Shown one piece after another: positions 21,160 through 32,030 of a DNA stretch of 64,000 nt. Origin of the DNA: Quercus robur (lineage: Eukaryota > Streptophyta > Magnoliopsida > Fagales > Fagaceae); NCBI RefSeq assembly GCF_932294415.1, contig NC_065538.1, positions 25,011,957 to 25,075,956 on the forward strand, given 5' to 3'. A program made the position numbers and the translations under genes. How positions within the stretch are numbered: position 1 is the first letter of the stretch; each line of letters begins with the position of its first letter. The notes beneath the pieces were generated by a model that ran no database searches, was not told where the DNA came from, and saw only the letters and a list, made by a program, of their open reading frames with translations.

Positions 21160-23936
21160 TTATTTAATAATTAATAAAGGAGAGTCTGTCAAAGCTCCTT
21201 TTATTAAAATATCTGCTATGTGAATATTTAAGGATATTATAAAGGGTGTAAATATGTCATTTATTATAATTTTGTTTGGTACTTCTATCAGTTTTATGGG
21301 ACTATCAGTATGTCTGTCATTATTATTAAAAATAATAATAATTGTACCATCTATATTTGATGTAGGGGCAATAGTCTCAAGTTGCCATCTGTCAGTCCAT
21401 ATACTATTAGTCCATGCATATTGATTACAAAAGATTGTATTCATATTTCCGTCTTTTATGAGTTCTTCTGTAGATTGAACTTTATGTAAGAAAGCAATAG
21501 GAGAATAAGAACATATCTCTGTTTCTTTGTCTTGTTTATCTTTCTTTTTGTCATTTTCTATCAATTGATTAACAAGTAATATTTCTGTCTTTAAAGATGA
21601 CAAACTTCTTTCAGTTCTATAGATTCCTCTTTCGTTGATATCTGTTAAAATAGTAACCTTTTTGGAAGAGTATATTTCTTTCAAGACAGGTGGTACAATG
21701 AATTTAAAGAATATATCTTTTTCCAATATATTAGTTTTAATTCCTTCATCTGTCATTAAAAAGGGATAAATTAAAGCTATAAAAGGAGTTCCTAAAATAA
21801 TTTTAGAAGGAAGGTCTTTAATTAAAACAAAGGCTGTCTCAAGATATATTCTGTCATGGCATATATGAACATTAGGTATTTTGTAATTAATCATTAGTTT
21901 TTCTCCATTGGCCTGAATTAATCTTTCAAATGATTTATCATAATTCTTTAAGGGTATTAATCTTTTTTGTATACAATTCATGTCAGCACCTGAATCTGTC
22001 AAAGCAATTTCTGTTAAAGAAAACTCTAAAGTAATTTTTGTATGCCATTTTTGGAAAATTACTCTGTCAATTAAACTTAAGAAATTCTGTCTATTGCCAT
22101 CATCATCATCATCAAATTTTCTGTCTGTGGGATTAGAAACTTCTTTTAAGTTTATTATTTCTTCAATATTATGTTCATTTATGTCCGTCGAGTTTTCTTC
22201 TTTAATTTCTTTAATTTCCTTTTTTACTATTTTTGCTTCTGTCATTAAGTCTTGTAGAGCTACTATTTTTATCTCTACACCATCTTGTTCTATTTTCATT
22301 TTTACCTTTTCTTTCTTGTCTTTTTCTTTCTCTTTCTTTCGGCATTTTGTAACATGGTGTCCATATTTCCTACACCTAATACAAGCAATTGGTATTTCTA
22401 TAGAGTCTTTCAATTTTAATAAATATTCTTTTTTGTTTTTATGATGATTCGGTAGATTTTCTATCAGTTTTATTATTATGTCTTTTTGTTTTCTTTTTCT
22501 TTTATTAATCTTAAGTGGGTTGGTTGATTTTAATTCTTTCTTTACATGATCTATTTCTTTTTGTTTAACATTAAATATTTTCATTAATTCATTTGTTATA
22601 TCTTTCTCAAATTCTAATTTACTAATTTGTTTAACAATTTTATTATGTCTGTCACATTATTTTTTAGTATGTCCATATCCTTTGCATTTATGACAAATAG
22701 TATTATTATCATGTCTGTCAGTTTTCTCATTATCTGATAACTCAATAGTACTGAAAACTGTTATGTCTCTTTTTCTGTCTGTCTCTAAAAGTGTATTTAA
22801 AATTTTCATTTTTTTAGTTAATTCTGTCAAACTATCATTTTGGATATCTATTATAGATTTTTCAATTAATTCTAGTCTTTCATCTACCATTTCTTTTAAA
22901 CTATTATACTTCTTGTCTTTTACTTCTACATTTACTACACAATCACTATTTTCTTTTAAATTACCATTATTATTTTTCCTACCATTGTTGACTTCTTTTA
23001 CTACTCTATCTCTTTCTATCTCTTTTGTATCTAACTTCCTACGTATTATTTCATCATTTTGTCTTTCATACAATTCTTTCAAACTATTTTCATTATTTCT
23101 AAGACTATCATCTTTTAACTCTTTCTTTGTCATGTTTCTTTGTTTTACTATATCTTTTCTTATATCTAATCTTTTACGTAGAGTTCCATCTTTTGAATTG
23201 GTTTGTTGACTTTCTATTCTTTCCACCATTTCTTTTACTTTACCTTTTTTTACCATTATCTATTAATTTCTCATGTAGAGATTCTATCTTACTTGTCTCT
23301 ATTAGGTTCTTTTGTCTTTCTGTGTCTAGCTTTTTACATACAATTTGTTCTGAACTAAAAACTTCTTTATTGTTTTGCTTTTCCATCATTTCTTTTAGTA
23401 TGTCATTTTCTATAGTACTTCTATCTTTTATACGTGTTACTCTTTCCTTAATTGGGCTAGTTTCTTTGTCAACTAATCTATCACTTGCTTTTAATGTTTG
23501 TAAATTCTTATCTACAACTTCTTTTAAACTATTATTTATACACCAATTATTTGTCATAGTTTCTGTAAAAGATGATCTATGATGGGGTCCAAATTCTATT
23601 TCTTTTCTCAAAGGTGAATTTAAAACTTTCATTCTTTCATAGAGGTCCAAAAAACTATCGTTTTTCTTTTCAACTTTAGTATATATAGTGGATCTGTCAA
23701 TATTTTCTAAAGATTCTAATTTTCTCTAAAAAACTATTATTGTTTTTATTAGTCTGTCGGATGATTTTATCTTCTGTTAAAGTACTCCAATTATTTGTGT
23801 TACCATTATAATTATAATCATCAATTTCACTGTCAGAATCAGAATCTGTTTCATAATCCATATCACTCTTTGACCAATTATCATCTATATCTTTCATGCT
23901 ATAACCTTCATCATAAACTATATCATCATAGTCCAT
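21160..23936 (-). pseudogene. Gag/coat-like polyprotein with zinc knuckles and aspartic protease
   Basis: About 925 codons read from the ATG at 23936 with two frameshifts (near 23720 and in an A7 run near 23244-23250) and one in-frame TAA at 22657-22659. The N-terminus is acidic (MDYDDIVYDEGYSMKDID). Next comes a Lys/Glu-rich coiled-coil region with recurring SLKEM/LKELY blocks (23650-22800). A first knuckle, CHKCKGYGH, is interrupted by the stop just before its last Cys. A second knuckle, CIRCRKYGHHVTKC, lies near 22390-22345. The retroviral-type protease site is LTDSGADMNCI near 21995-21965, with ILGTPFIALIYPF about 65 residues later. The ORF stops at 21160, where an RT domain would be expected in both caulimovirids and Ty3 elements. 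The few lesions suggest a fairly recent insertion. Confidence 0.7.
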
Positions 23937-24276
23937 GTTTCAAATTAGTGTGTGCCTAGCCTAAGTGTGAATAAGCAAACAGATGATGAGCTAATAAATG
24001 TATTTATTCTCTTTCTAAGCAATTAATAATTACTGGCGGAACTATTACTAACCATTGGTATCTTTGTTATCGGGACCACCTCCTCGGGAAACTCCATTGC
24101 GGGACCACCCAAACAATACCTGTCCGTCAGCTGCAACAAAGGGACTGACCAACGCGAAACTATGGTTTGCCAACGAGTCTCTAGGCTGACCAACGCTAAC
24201 AAGGAGCAAGTAGTGACTATGTAGTAATATAAATTTCTAGTAACTTCTTAATTGCAAAGAAATAAAACTCATACAC
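23937..24276 (-). other. Leader region of the retroelement
   Basis: About 340 bases upstream of the polyprotein ATG. GGACCACC occurs twice (24080-24087 and 24101-24108 in TATCGGGACCACC/GCGGGACCACC context) and GACCAACG twice (24147, 24190). No tRNA-Met primer site is seen on the coding strand. Confidence 0.4.
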
Positions 24277-24284
24277 CTACCATC

Positions 24285-24839
24285 CATGGCACGTAATGTT
24301 GAAGAAAATCTCCATTGTCTTGTTCCTTTCTTGTACTACTCTCAGATGTGTTATGCTTTTAAGATTTAACAATACCTTTTAAATCTCTTTGATTTAATGG
24401 CTGATATTAAAAATAACTTTCTTAACTACTGATCAAAACTACTAAAAAAGATTGCATGGTACAACCGTCTTAGTTATTTCATCTTATTTCAATCTCATGT
24501 TACACACCAGCTTTCAGTTAGTAAAGGTTTATTTGGTCTCAAAAAAATAGTAAAGGTTTATTTAATAAAAATTTGTTAATAATATTATTTGTAGATTTTT
24601 AAAATATGTATAGTTAAAAAAAATAAAATAATAATATTATTTAAAAATAAAAAATAAGCTATTTAACCACTTTACCGTAGCTAAATCGTTGATAGCCATA
24701 TCCTTGTTACTGTGTATGAGTCCCAATCTTCCTCAATAATAGAGAGATCAGAGAATAGTGTTGTAGACTTTCATTAGTTGCACCTAGCCAGCATTTTCAG
24801 TCTTGCATTGACTGTCTATTGACTAGCTAATAATAACTC
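24285..24839 (+). repeat. Array: rest of copy 3 and start of copy 4
   Basis: Resumes with GGCACGTAATGTTGAAGAAA and runs through GAGTCCCAATCTTCCTCAAT (24718) to TAATAACTC, where the long-TIR element is inserted. It carries a small insertion (TCAAAAAAATAGTAAAGG near 24538) compared with copies 1 and 2. Confidence 0.9.
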
Positions 24840-24849
24840 GGATTGAGAT

Positions 24850-24878
24850 CCCGTGCAATACCTAGGGTATTGCACGGG
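24850..24878. repeat. Terminal hairpin of the long-TIR element
   Basis: CCCGTGCAATACC, then TAG, then GGTATTGCACGGG: a perfect 13-bp stem 10 bases inside the end. The right TIR has the same structure around 29488-29515 with slight differences. Confidence 0.85.
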
Positions 24879-25545
24879 GTGCAATAGCTTTAATATCAGC
24901 CATGGATTAAATCTAATGCTCATAAAATTGACACGTCATATCTCCACGCTGGCAATCCGCGTGCCTCAATTTCTCTCGTATCTCTTCTTTTCTCACTTCA
25001 GCAGTTTACCTTTCCCAAATTTGAATTTCAGAAAAAAAAAAAAAACTCTCTTGAAGATTGTAAATCCATGGCCGAATCTCAGTGGGCTTCAGCTCGTCCC
25101 ACGCCAGCACCAGCACCAGCACCAGCACCACCGGTGATGTTTCCATGTCTAGTCTTCTCCTCTTTCAAGGTTTTCTCATAGCTCTCTCTCTTCTCATTGC
25201 ACCCACACCACGGCCGTTGGCGGTGCTTATTACCGGTGTCACCACCACTGTGGCTACCGGGTCTCCCCTCTCTCCCTCTCAAATTTATTTTCTCTTTTAT
25301 TTTTCTTTTTGTTTCAGTTTTAATTATTTTGATGACTAGAGCTGTATGATTTTGTTTGGGTTTGAAAAATGGGGGTTTTGGGTATGGCTGAATGTGCTGT
25401 GATTGAATATCTATTTGATGGTGAGCTTGTGTGTGTGTGTTGTGGTTATAGCTTTGGTTTGGATTTTTGGGTTTCAAATGAATGGTGATTTTTGGGTTTC
25501 AAACAAACGATGCTTGGATGGGTGTTTGCACTTTACAGACTTGTG

Positions 25546-26494
25546 CCTGTGGAAGTAGGAGGGTGAGAAGGAAAAGGTTATTATTATTATTATCATTGTG
25601 TGTGTGTTGTGTTTTCAGTGAGCTGAGTGTTTTCTTTTGCTCTTCATTATGCTATGGCTTCCTTATGTTTTATTGTATTTTTTTAGCTGGCTGTTTTTGT
25701 GTGATAATTTGTCGATCATCTTGATGTTTGCGATTTTGTTCTTCGTTACTACATTATGTGTGTTTTGGTAATTTGCTATGTAATGGTTTAGAATATAATT
25801 GTTTTAAGTTATGATAGAGGAAGGTTTTTATTTATTTATTTATTTTTGTGTAATGTAGTTTTGTTTTTCACCATTGTTTACTACATTGAATGGGGATGTT
25901 ATTTCAGCTGTTAAGAGAGTGATTTTTTTTTTCTTTGGATTTTGAACTATAAGGTTTTTGTTTAATTGATTGATGAAATAAAACATTAGAGATTGAAATT
26001 CTGTAATTTATATTGTACCTAGTTAGATGTCATTTTAATTGCAAAAGATTAACAATTGCATTTTGATAGTGATGCTAGTTCTCATTGCTTTTTGTTTTAA
26101 TTTGTATAGTTATTTGTTGGGCATTGAACTAATTTAGTTTCATCATGAGAAAACATGTTATTCTTTTCTCTTGATGGTTGATGAATTATATTTAGAACCT
26201 TAAAGTTTAACTGATTACAGTCACTACTAATTGCTTAGTCATGCATCTGTTTATAAACAAAAAAAAAAATGTAGTTATGCATGAATGTGGTAAGACTTTG
26301 TGGTAAATCAATATCTGATATCTGGTTTTTGGGGATTATAAATCAGAGATTCTTGTAGTTCATCTGCTATATTGTATGTGAATTGTGGTTTAAGCTTTTG
26401 TATCTCTTATGTGTTTCTGGTGTGCATGCCCTTTGAAGGATGTTGTGCTTATTGGTTTCATTTACTTTCACTCTTCTATGTAGCACTACCATTA

Positions 26495-26499
<5 letters not shown>
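25546..26499. other. Interior of the long-TIR element, left part
   Basis: T- and G-rich sequence typical of plant introns or 5' flanks, without an ORF that resembles a known protein. Confidence 0.5.
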
Positions 26500-26537
<38 letters not shown>

Positions 26538-27115
26538 AGGTAAAGATAGTTATATTGTTGATATAGTTTGTATACAAAGAAGTATAGACCCTGGGGGTTA
26601 GTCAGGGGAAACAAAACAGTAAATGCGGCTGGAGCTAACTACAACAAAACTAGAACCAGTGCTGCCAACTAAACCCAGTGACAAGAGGGAAATCATTGCA
26701 GAATAAGAAAACAACAGCCCACATGTTGCAGGTAGCAGCTATCCAGTGCAGAAATCTAGCAGCTACCCAGTGCAGAGGAAAAAAATGCAGTACCCCACTG
26801 CACGCAGCAGGAGGACCCGACACTGTGTATCAAGAATTTCTTTGTGCAGCCACAAGGTTCTGGTATTCATGCAAGAAAACAACAGCCCTGTCCAGAATGG
26901 CTTTGGGATGGCTTGAATCTTCTCAAAATAGAACTTACTGCTTGCTTTCCAAATCCCCCATGACACTGCTGCCCACTTCTCTAGCTCAGGTTTTGATAAC
27001 CTTTTTGCCAATACTTGAAACAAAAGGAAGAAATCTGTAGGGCCGATTGAAAATTGCAAGCTTCAGATGGAATGTGCATATAGTCAAGAAGCAAGAGACA
27101 CCTCAAGTGTGGAGC
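26500..27115 (-). pseudogene. 5'-truncated LINE tail with poly(A)
   Basis: On the minus strand, 27059-26763 reads VLAKRLSKPELEKWAAVSWG followed by IWKASSKFYFE. This is the stretch between the RT zinc-binding region and RNase H in plant L1-type LINEs, where a W-x-IW-x(3)-N/K pattern is usual. It is followed by about 200 bases of 3' sequence and a run of about 36 A (26501-26536 as T on plus). It is a dead-on-arrival fragment within the long-TIR element. Confidence 0.6.
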
Positions 27116-28849
27116 TAAATGAGTGCTTGTGATTTTTTTTTTATTTTATTATTTTTTTTTTTTAACAATTGAGTAGGGTCATGACACAATTTTTTATTTA
27201 TAATTAAGTAGGCGCATAAGATTGTTGAAACATTTGATCTTGAATCATGCGAAACATATTTTTTTGATTATTACATGGGAATTAGGTAATTATTTTTGAA
27301 ACTATGGGAATTAGGTAATATGATGGTAGAAAAAAAATTGTCTATTGTATCATGTTATTAGGGCCTTGTAATTAAAGAATATAATTTAATACAATTTAGT
27401 TCAATTTTTGGATCAAGCTTTTTTTTTGGGGTGGTTTACTTCTATCTTGGATCCACTGATTTTAAAATATGCTAAACATCCTCGAAGACTCTTGTTATGT
27501 AATTCTTGTTTTCAAGAGAATATATTGAGCACGAAGTTGTAATTTGACAGAATAGAGCAATAATGGTATTTCCAAGAAATTCCATCATATAAATTGGCTT
27601 TTAGTGAAGAGCCGGAATGAGGCTGCAAATAATTTATATAATTTGTGTTTTCAAGTCATCCTCCAATTTTTAGTACTTGTTCCAGGCATATTCAAACGCA
27701 AAGAACTGTTGGCCTCTCCAGCAAGAATGACTATTTAGACTAGATAAAAAATTGGAATGCATTAAGACCTAAAAAGCTAATAATAGAACTCCATCACAAC
27801 ATGCTATTTGCAAAACAAATTTGTTTACATTTCATCTATTCATCAACACAAAAAATCAGTTACTACATGAAAATACAACTTGCACAGCAATTCAATTATA
27901 CAATGGCAACAATGGAAGGCAAAAGATGAATCTCCTGAATGATGCCATGGCCAAGACAAGTCCATTCGAAACTTCAATTTGCTTTGATTTTTCCATTACA
28001 CAAGATGAATCTCCTGTATGAATTAACCAATTTAAAGAATAGCTTGGCGCATTTCTCAATATGACAAATCTCCCTCAAGACTGCACAACATACAAATAAA
28101 TTATCTTAACATCACTAAGTTTCTAACAAATATTTTCACAAACACCTTCAGTGCATTTCACAATTCAAACCACAATAGAAATATAGGGAATGAGAAAAAA
28201 CTGATCCATTGTGACAAATTTCAAACTGAGAAATTAGTATCAAGCTAAGAATCATAGCTCTATTTCAGTAAAAGAAGCTAATAGGAGTAAGAAATGTATG
28301 ATCTTATGCAAATAAATCAAGAACAGAGAAAAAAAGGGGAAATCATAGATTTGGTATCAACATTTCCTAAATGTCAAATCCAATAGATCCAAATCCAATG
28401 CTAAAACAGCTTAGGGCAGCCAGCAGACCACTTAATGCAGTTAACAAATAAATAGTTTTTTTCATTTTTGTGCTATTTGAATACAAAATCATAGCTTTTA
28501 TGAGAATAATTTGTCTACTGCCTGCCTGAGACAAGTTCTCAATGATAACACACTAACTTGAAAATCCAATTTCCATACACATAAATCACAGTTTTAGCAT
28601 CACATTAACATAAAAATCCAAAAAGAAAAGAAAAAAGAAGGCAGAATACAAAGAGATAAACTAAAACTCTATGAAGCATCTCAACAAACACCTTCAGCAA
28701 CAATAACAGAGGACTCAAAAGCCACAGCAACAGCAACAATAAAGAAGCAAGGCAATAACAAAATTCACTCACTCAATAACTCACGCACAAAATGACATGT
28801 ATTTACACAATAAAACACAGACTCATATCAAATCAACATCAACCCAAGT
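27116..28849. other. Interior of the long-TIR element, right part
   Basis: AT-rich, A-rich on plus; no recognisable gene or RNA. It ends where the right TIR arm becomes alignable with the left. Confidence 0.5.
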
Positions 28850-29525
28850 CTGTAAAGTGTAAAAACCCATCCAACCACTGTTCATTTGAAACCTAAAAAT
28901 CACCATTCATTTTGGAACCCAAAAATCCAAACCAAAGCTATAACCACAACACACACACACAAGCTCACCATCAAACAGATATTCAATCACAGCACATTCA
29001 GCCATACCCAAAACCCCCATTTTTCAAACCCAAACAAAATCATACAGCTCTAGTCATCAAAATAATTAAAACTGAAACAAAAAGAAAAATAAAAGAGAAA
29101 ATAAATTTGAGAGGGAGAGAGGGGAGACCCGGTAGCCACAGTGGTGGTGACACCGGTAATAAGCACCGCCAACGGCAGTGGTGTGCAATGAGAAGAGAGA
29201 GAGCTACAAGAAAACCTTGAAAGAGAAGAAGACTAGACCGGGAGGAATCACCGGTGGTGGTGGTGTGGGACGAGCTGAAGCCCATGAAGATTCGGCCATG
29301 GATTTACAATATCCAAGAGAGAGTTTTTTTTTTCCTGAAATTCAAATTTGGGAAAGTTGAACTGCTGAAGTGAAAAGAAAAGAGATGGAGAGAAATTGAA
29401 GCACGCGGATTGCCAGCATGGAGATATGACGTGTTAATTTTTTGAGCATTAGATTTAATCCATGGCTGATATTAAAGCTATTGCACCCCGTGCAATACCC
29501 TAGGTATTGCACGGGATCTCAATCC

Positions 29526-30090
29526 AATAACTCTACTGCTGATGCTGAGTGCTCTCCTAGCTGTTTGCTTCGGGTTTCGAGTTCTTTGTCTCATGTCTGA
29601 CATGTGTTTGTAACTTTCTATGGTGATATATTGATAGGGTTCGGTTAATGTGTGTCTTTAAGATATACATTAAGTTTTTTATTTTTGAAAATATTTTATT
29701 GAGTATTAAAAAAGTTGTCATTATTTTTTTAATTTAAATTTTTTTTTTAAAAAAATAAAAATTAATGTGTGCCCTTAAAATACACATTAATAAAATCCAT
29801 ATTGTTATATGAGCTACACGCAAAGAAAATCTCCATTGTCTTGTTACTTTCTTGTACTACTCCCAGATGTCGTGTTATGCTTTTAAGCTTTAACAATACC
29901 TTTTAAATCACTTTGATTTAATGGCTGATATTAAAAATAACTTTCTAAACTACTGTTCAAAACCACTAAAAAGATTGCATGATATACAACCGTCTTAGTT
30001 ATTTCACCTTATTTCAATCTCATGTTACACACCAGCTTTCAGTCAGTAAAGGTTTATTTGGTAAAGGAATTAGAGTAATATTATTTGTAG
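29526..30090 (+). repeat. Array copy 4, remaining part with MITE
   Basis: Starts with the duplicated AATAACTC, continues CTGATGCTGAGTGCTCTCCT, is interrupted by the short MITE (29637-29797), then resumes at about 29810 with GAGCTACACGCAAAGAAAAT and fades out near 30090. More diverged than copies 1 and 2. Confidence 0.85.
29637..29797. mobile_element. Short MITE in array copy 4
   Basis: Same family and same site as 18445-18612, with more point changes (for example AAGATATACATTAAG for AAGGTACACATTAAG). Confidence 0.7.
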
Positions 30091-30511
30091 TTTTTTAAAA
30101 TATGCATAGTTAAAAAATTACAGGATGATTAAGCTCTTCTATTTATACAGTAATCTGAGACTAAGAGAAGGAAAAATATCACTAACTCACTAAACCAAAG
30201 CTAACTGCTTTGAAATAGAGTCCACTATGTTTACATTTGGTCTATTAGAGACATACACATGTCTAACCGTACTAACAAACTTCTATAAGCCTCGCGTGAT
30301 CCCTCTCGTGAGTCACTTTAGCCATGTGACACCGTTTCTTTACGTACATGCGTGTAATTTAAAGCATTTGACTACACTGTTTGTTTTAATAACATGCTTT
30401 CATCACCAAACGATTCTATTTGCTATTCAATAGTCTTATGCTTTTCTTTAACATACTATAAACACTTTCGTACCTAATTTTTTCCAGTGTCATACATACA
30501 CCGAAAACTGA

Positions 30512-30586
30512 TTGGTGTCTTGATCTAATGGTAAAAAATTATCATTAAGAATGGACACCATAAGTTGAAACTCTCTTTAAAAAAAA
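30512..30586 (+). mobile_element. Possible short tRNA-derived SINE remnant
   Basis: GTGTCTTGATCTAATGGTAA resembles an A box and AAGTTGAAACTC a B box of RNA polymerase III promoters, about 50 bases apart and followed by an A-rich tail. It is short and degenerate, so chance resemblance is possible. Confidence 0.3.
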
Positions 30587-31751
30587 AACTAAAATTAATT
30601 ATACTTTGGTTTTTTATATTAATTCTTTACCGATTTGCTTTATTATTGTAAATGAATTTATTAATAATTGTTTTGGTTAAAGGCCTATATGAGATCCTAA
30701 TTATGACTTAAAAAAACTCTAATTGTTGTTTTAAAAGCACTAATTCTTTCATTTTTTTTATCGAATATATTTTTTATTTTTTACTCTTGCTCCCTCTGCC
30801 ATGCGACATATTATAAATATTTAAAAAAAAATTAACATATATACTCCAAGTGAAACTTGTAATCAATGGGGTCTTCTTTTCTTTCAATCATGGGTCTTCT
30901 TGGACTGAGTGGGAGACTTGGACTGAATGGGTCTGCCATTGCTTTTGCTTGAGTGGGAGACCTGGACTAATAATGGGTCTTCTTTTCTTTCAATCAAAAA
31001 ATTGTAATGGAAATGGAAGACTTTCATTAACTTCTTAAAATAATTTTTTTAATGGGCAACCCCGAAAATTATCTCTTCTCCCCACTACCTCCATGTCTCT
31101 TTGCCTAACTCGTATGATAATGGTGCTAACTCGTTAGTCTCCTTTGTTTTTCTGCCACTAACTCTCTTTGTATAATAATGGGTGTCAAATCATTGGAAAA
31201 GAAATTCTAACGCGAAATTAGAACTCTCCATTCTACTTTTTATATTATACTTTATGCTCGATTAATTGTAGTATATCATGTGTTTTATTTAATTTTTAAC
31301 TTTGATTATTTTACGTTTTAATTTGACAAGCCACAAGAGTCACTAAAAAAGTCATATAATTAAAATTTCAAATGAATGATTTCTTACATCAACACATAGT
31401 AGATTTGACGAAGATATTTAAAAATTAACTTTAAGTTTAATTTTTTTCCAAAAACATTTTTTAGTCTTGAGTTTGATATTCAAGGAAATAATGAGTTTAT
31501 CAAATAGCTTTTGTTCAACAAGGAATTGAATCAATTTTTAACATGTAATCTAGTTTAGTGATCAACTCAAGATTAGTTTATATTTGATAAAGAGTTGCGT
31601 TCGTGTCTCTGGCGCCCAGCATACATGAGTCATATGAGCTTTAAGTCTATGCAATCTTGAGCAAATGTGGCCATTCCTAGATTGTTGAGCTTGTAGTAGT
31701 TGTAGAACGTGATATTATGAGGTCCTAGCAGTAGAAGTGAGTTTGGTGACT

Positions 31752-31754
31752 AAG

Positions 31755-31787
<33 letters not shown>

Positions 31788-31792
31788 GGGGT
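31752..31792. repeat. (GA)n followed by poly(G)
   Basis: About 26 bases of GA repeat directly followed by a run of about 17 G (31775-31791). Confidence 0.9.
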
Positions 31793-31878
31793 GCTGATGT
31801 AAGAGTTCTAGCATTTTCCATTATACCAAAAATTAAAAATGCAAGAAACTTTTTCTGCCAAGATAAAACAAACATAAT

Positions 31879-32030
31879 ATTATGTCAATGAGTTGTATGA
31901 TAGAATTCAAAAGGCTTAAATGATCCAACAAGTATAACGGCCCATGTAAGAGCCCTGCCTAGCATCATGTTTAAGCTTGAAGGACAAGTGTTCCACATTA
32001 TAGAAGAGTAGTTGCTAACCCGTGCGCTGC
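31879..32030 (-). repeat. Dispersed ~150-bp repeat, copy 2 (inverted partner of 11970-12121)
   Basis: ATTATGTCAATGAGTTGTAT through GCTAACCCGTGCGCTGC is the near-identical reverse complement of copy 1. The two copies face each other across about 20 kb that includes the whole tandem array. Confidence 0.7.

Larger units (their letters stand above)
18613..24276 (-). mobile_element. Retroelement resembling an endogenous pararetrovirus, decayed, no RT found
   Basis: A 5.7-kb insertion in array copy 3, oriented on the minus strand, possibly flanked by CTACC at 18608-18612 and 24277-24281. I see no LTRs. Order in its sense strand: leader (24276-23937), polyprotein with coiled coils, two CCHC knuckles and an aspartic protease (23936-21160), a second ORF (21138-19455), then an enhancer/TATA region with a transcript start (about 19440-18613). 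A compact genome, lack of LTRs and a promoter after the last ORF resemble Caulimoviridae. However, reverse transcriptase and RNase H are absent, so a truncated LTR retrotransposon remains possible. Roughly 50 CTGTC motifs run along it. Confidence 0.6.
24840..29525. mobile_element. 4.7-kb long-TIR element (Mutator-like or foldback) inserted in array copy 4
   Basis: Ends GGATTGAGATCCCGTGCAAT are inverted at 24840 and 29525. The 8-bp duplication AATAACTC is at 24832-24839 and 29526-29533; uninterrupted array copies show the single target. The TIRs are very long, about 24840-25545 against 28850-29525 (roughly 690 bp), with moderate divergence. Both arms carry an ATG reading MAES(Q/S)WASARPTP. The middle 3.3 kb has no transposase; it contains a LINE tail at 26500-27115. 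Long TIRs suggest a Mutator-like element, although the 8-bp duplication is also hAT-like. Confidence 0.8.

Noticed and set aside
21980..23582. Plus-strand hydrophobic Phe/Ser-rich frames
   Set aside because: Shadows of the Lys/Glu-rich retroelement polyprotein on the other strand.
24055..24062. TGGTATCT as a tRNA-Met primer site of the retroelement
   Set aside because: Only 7 of 12 bases match and it is on the wrong strand for the ORFs.
26678..27040. 120-codon plus-strand frame in the long-TIR element
   Set aside because: Opposite-strand shadow of the LINE fragment, which reads as a known domain on the minus strand.
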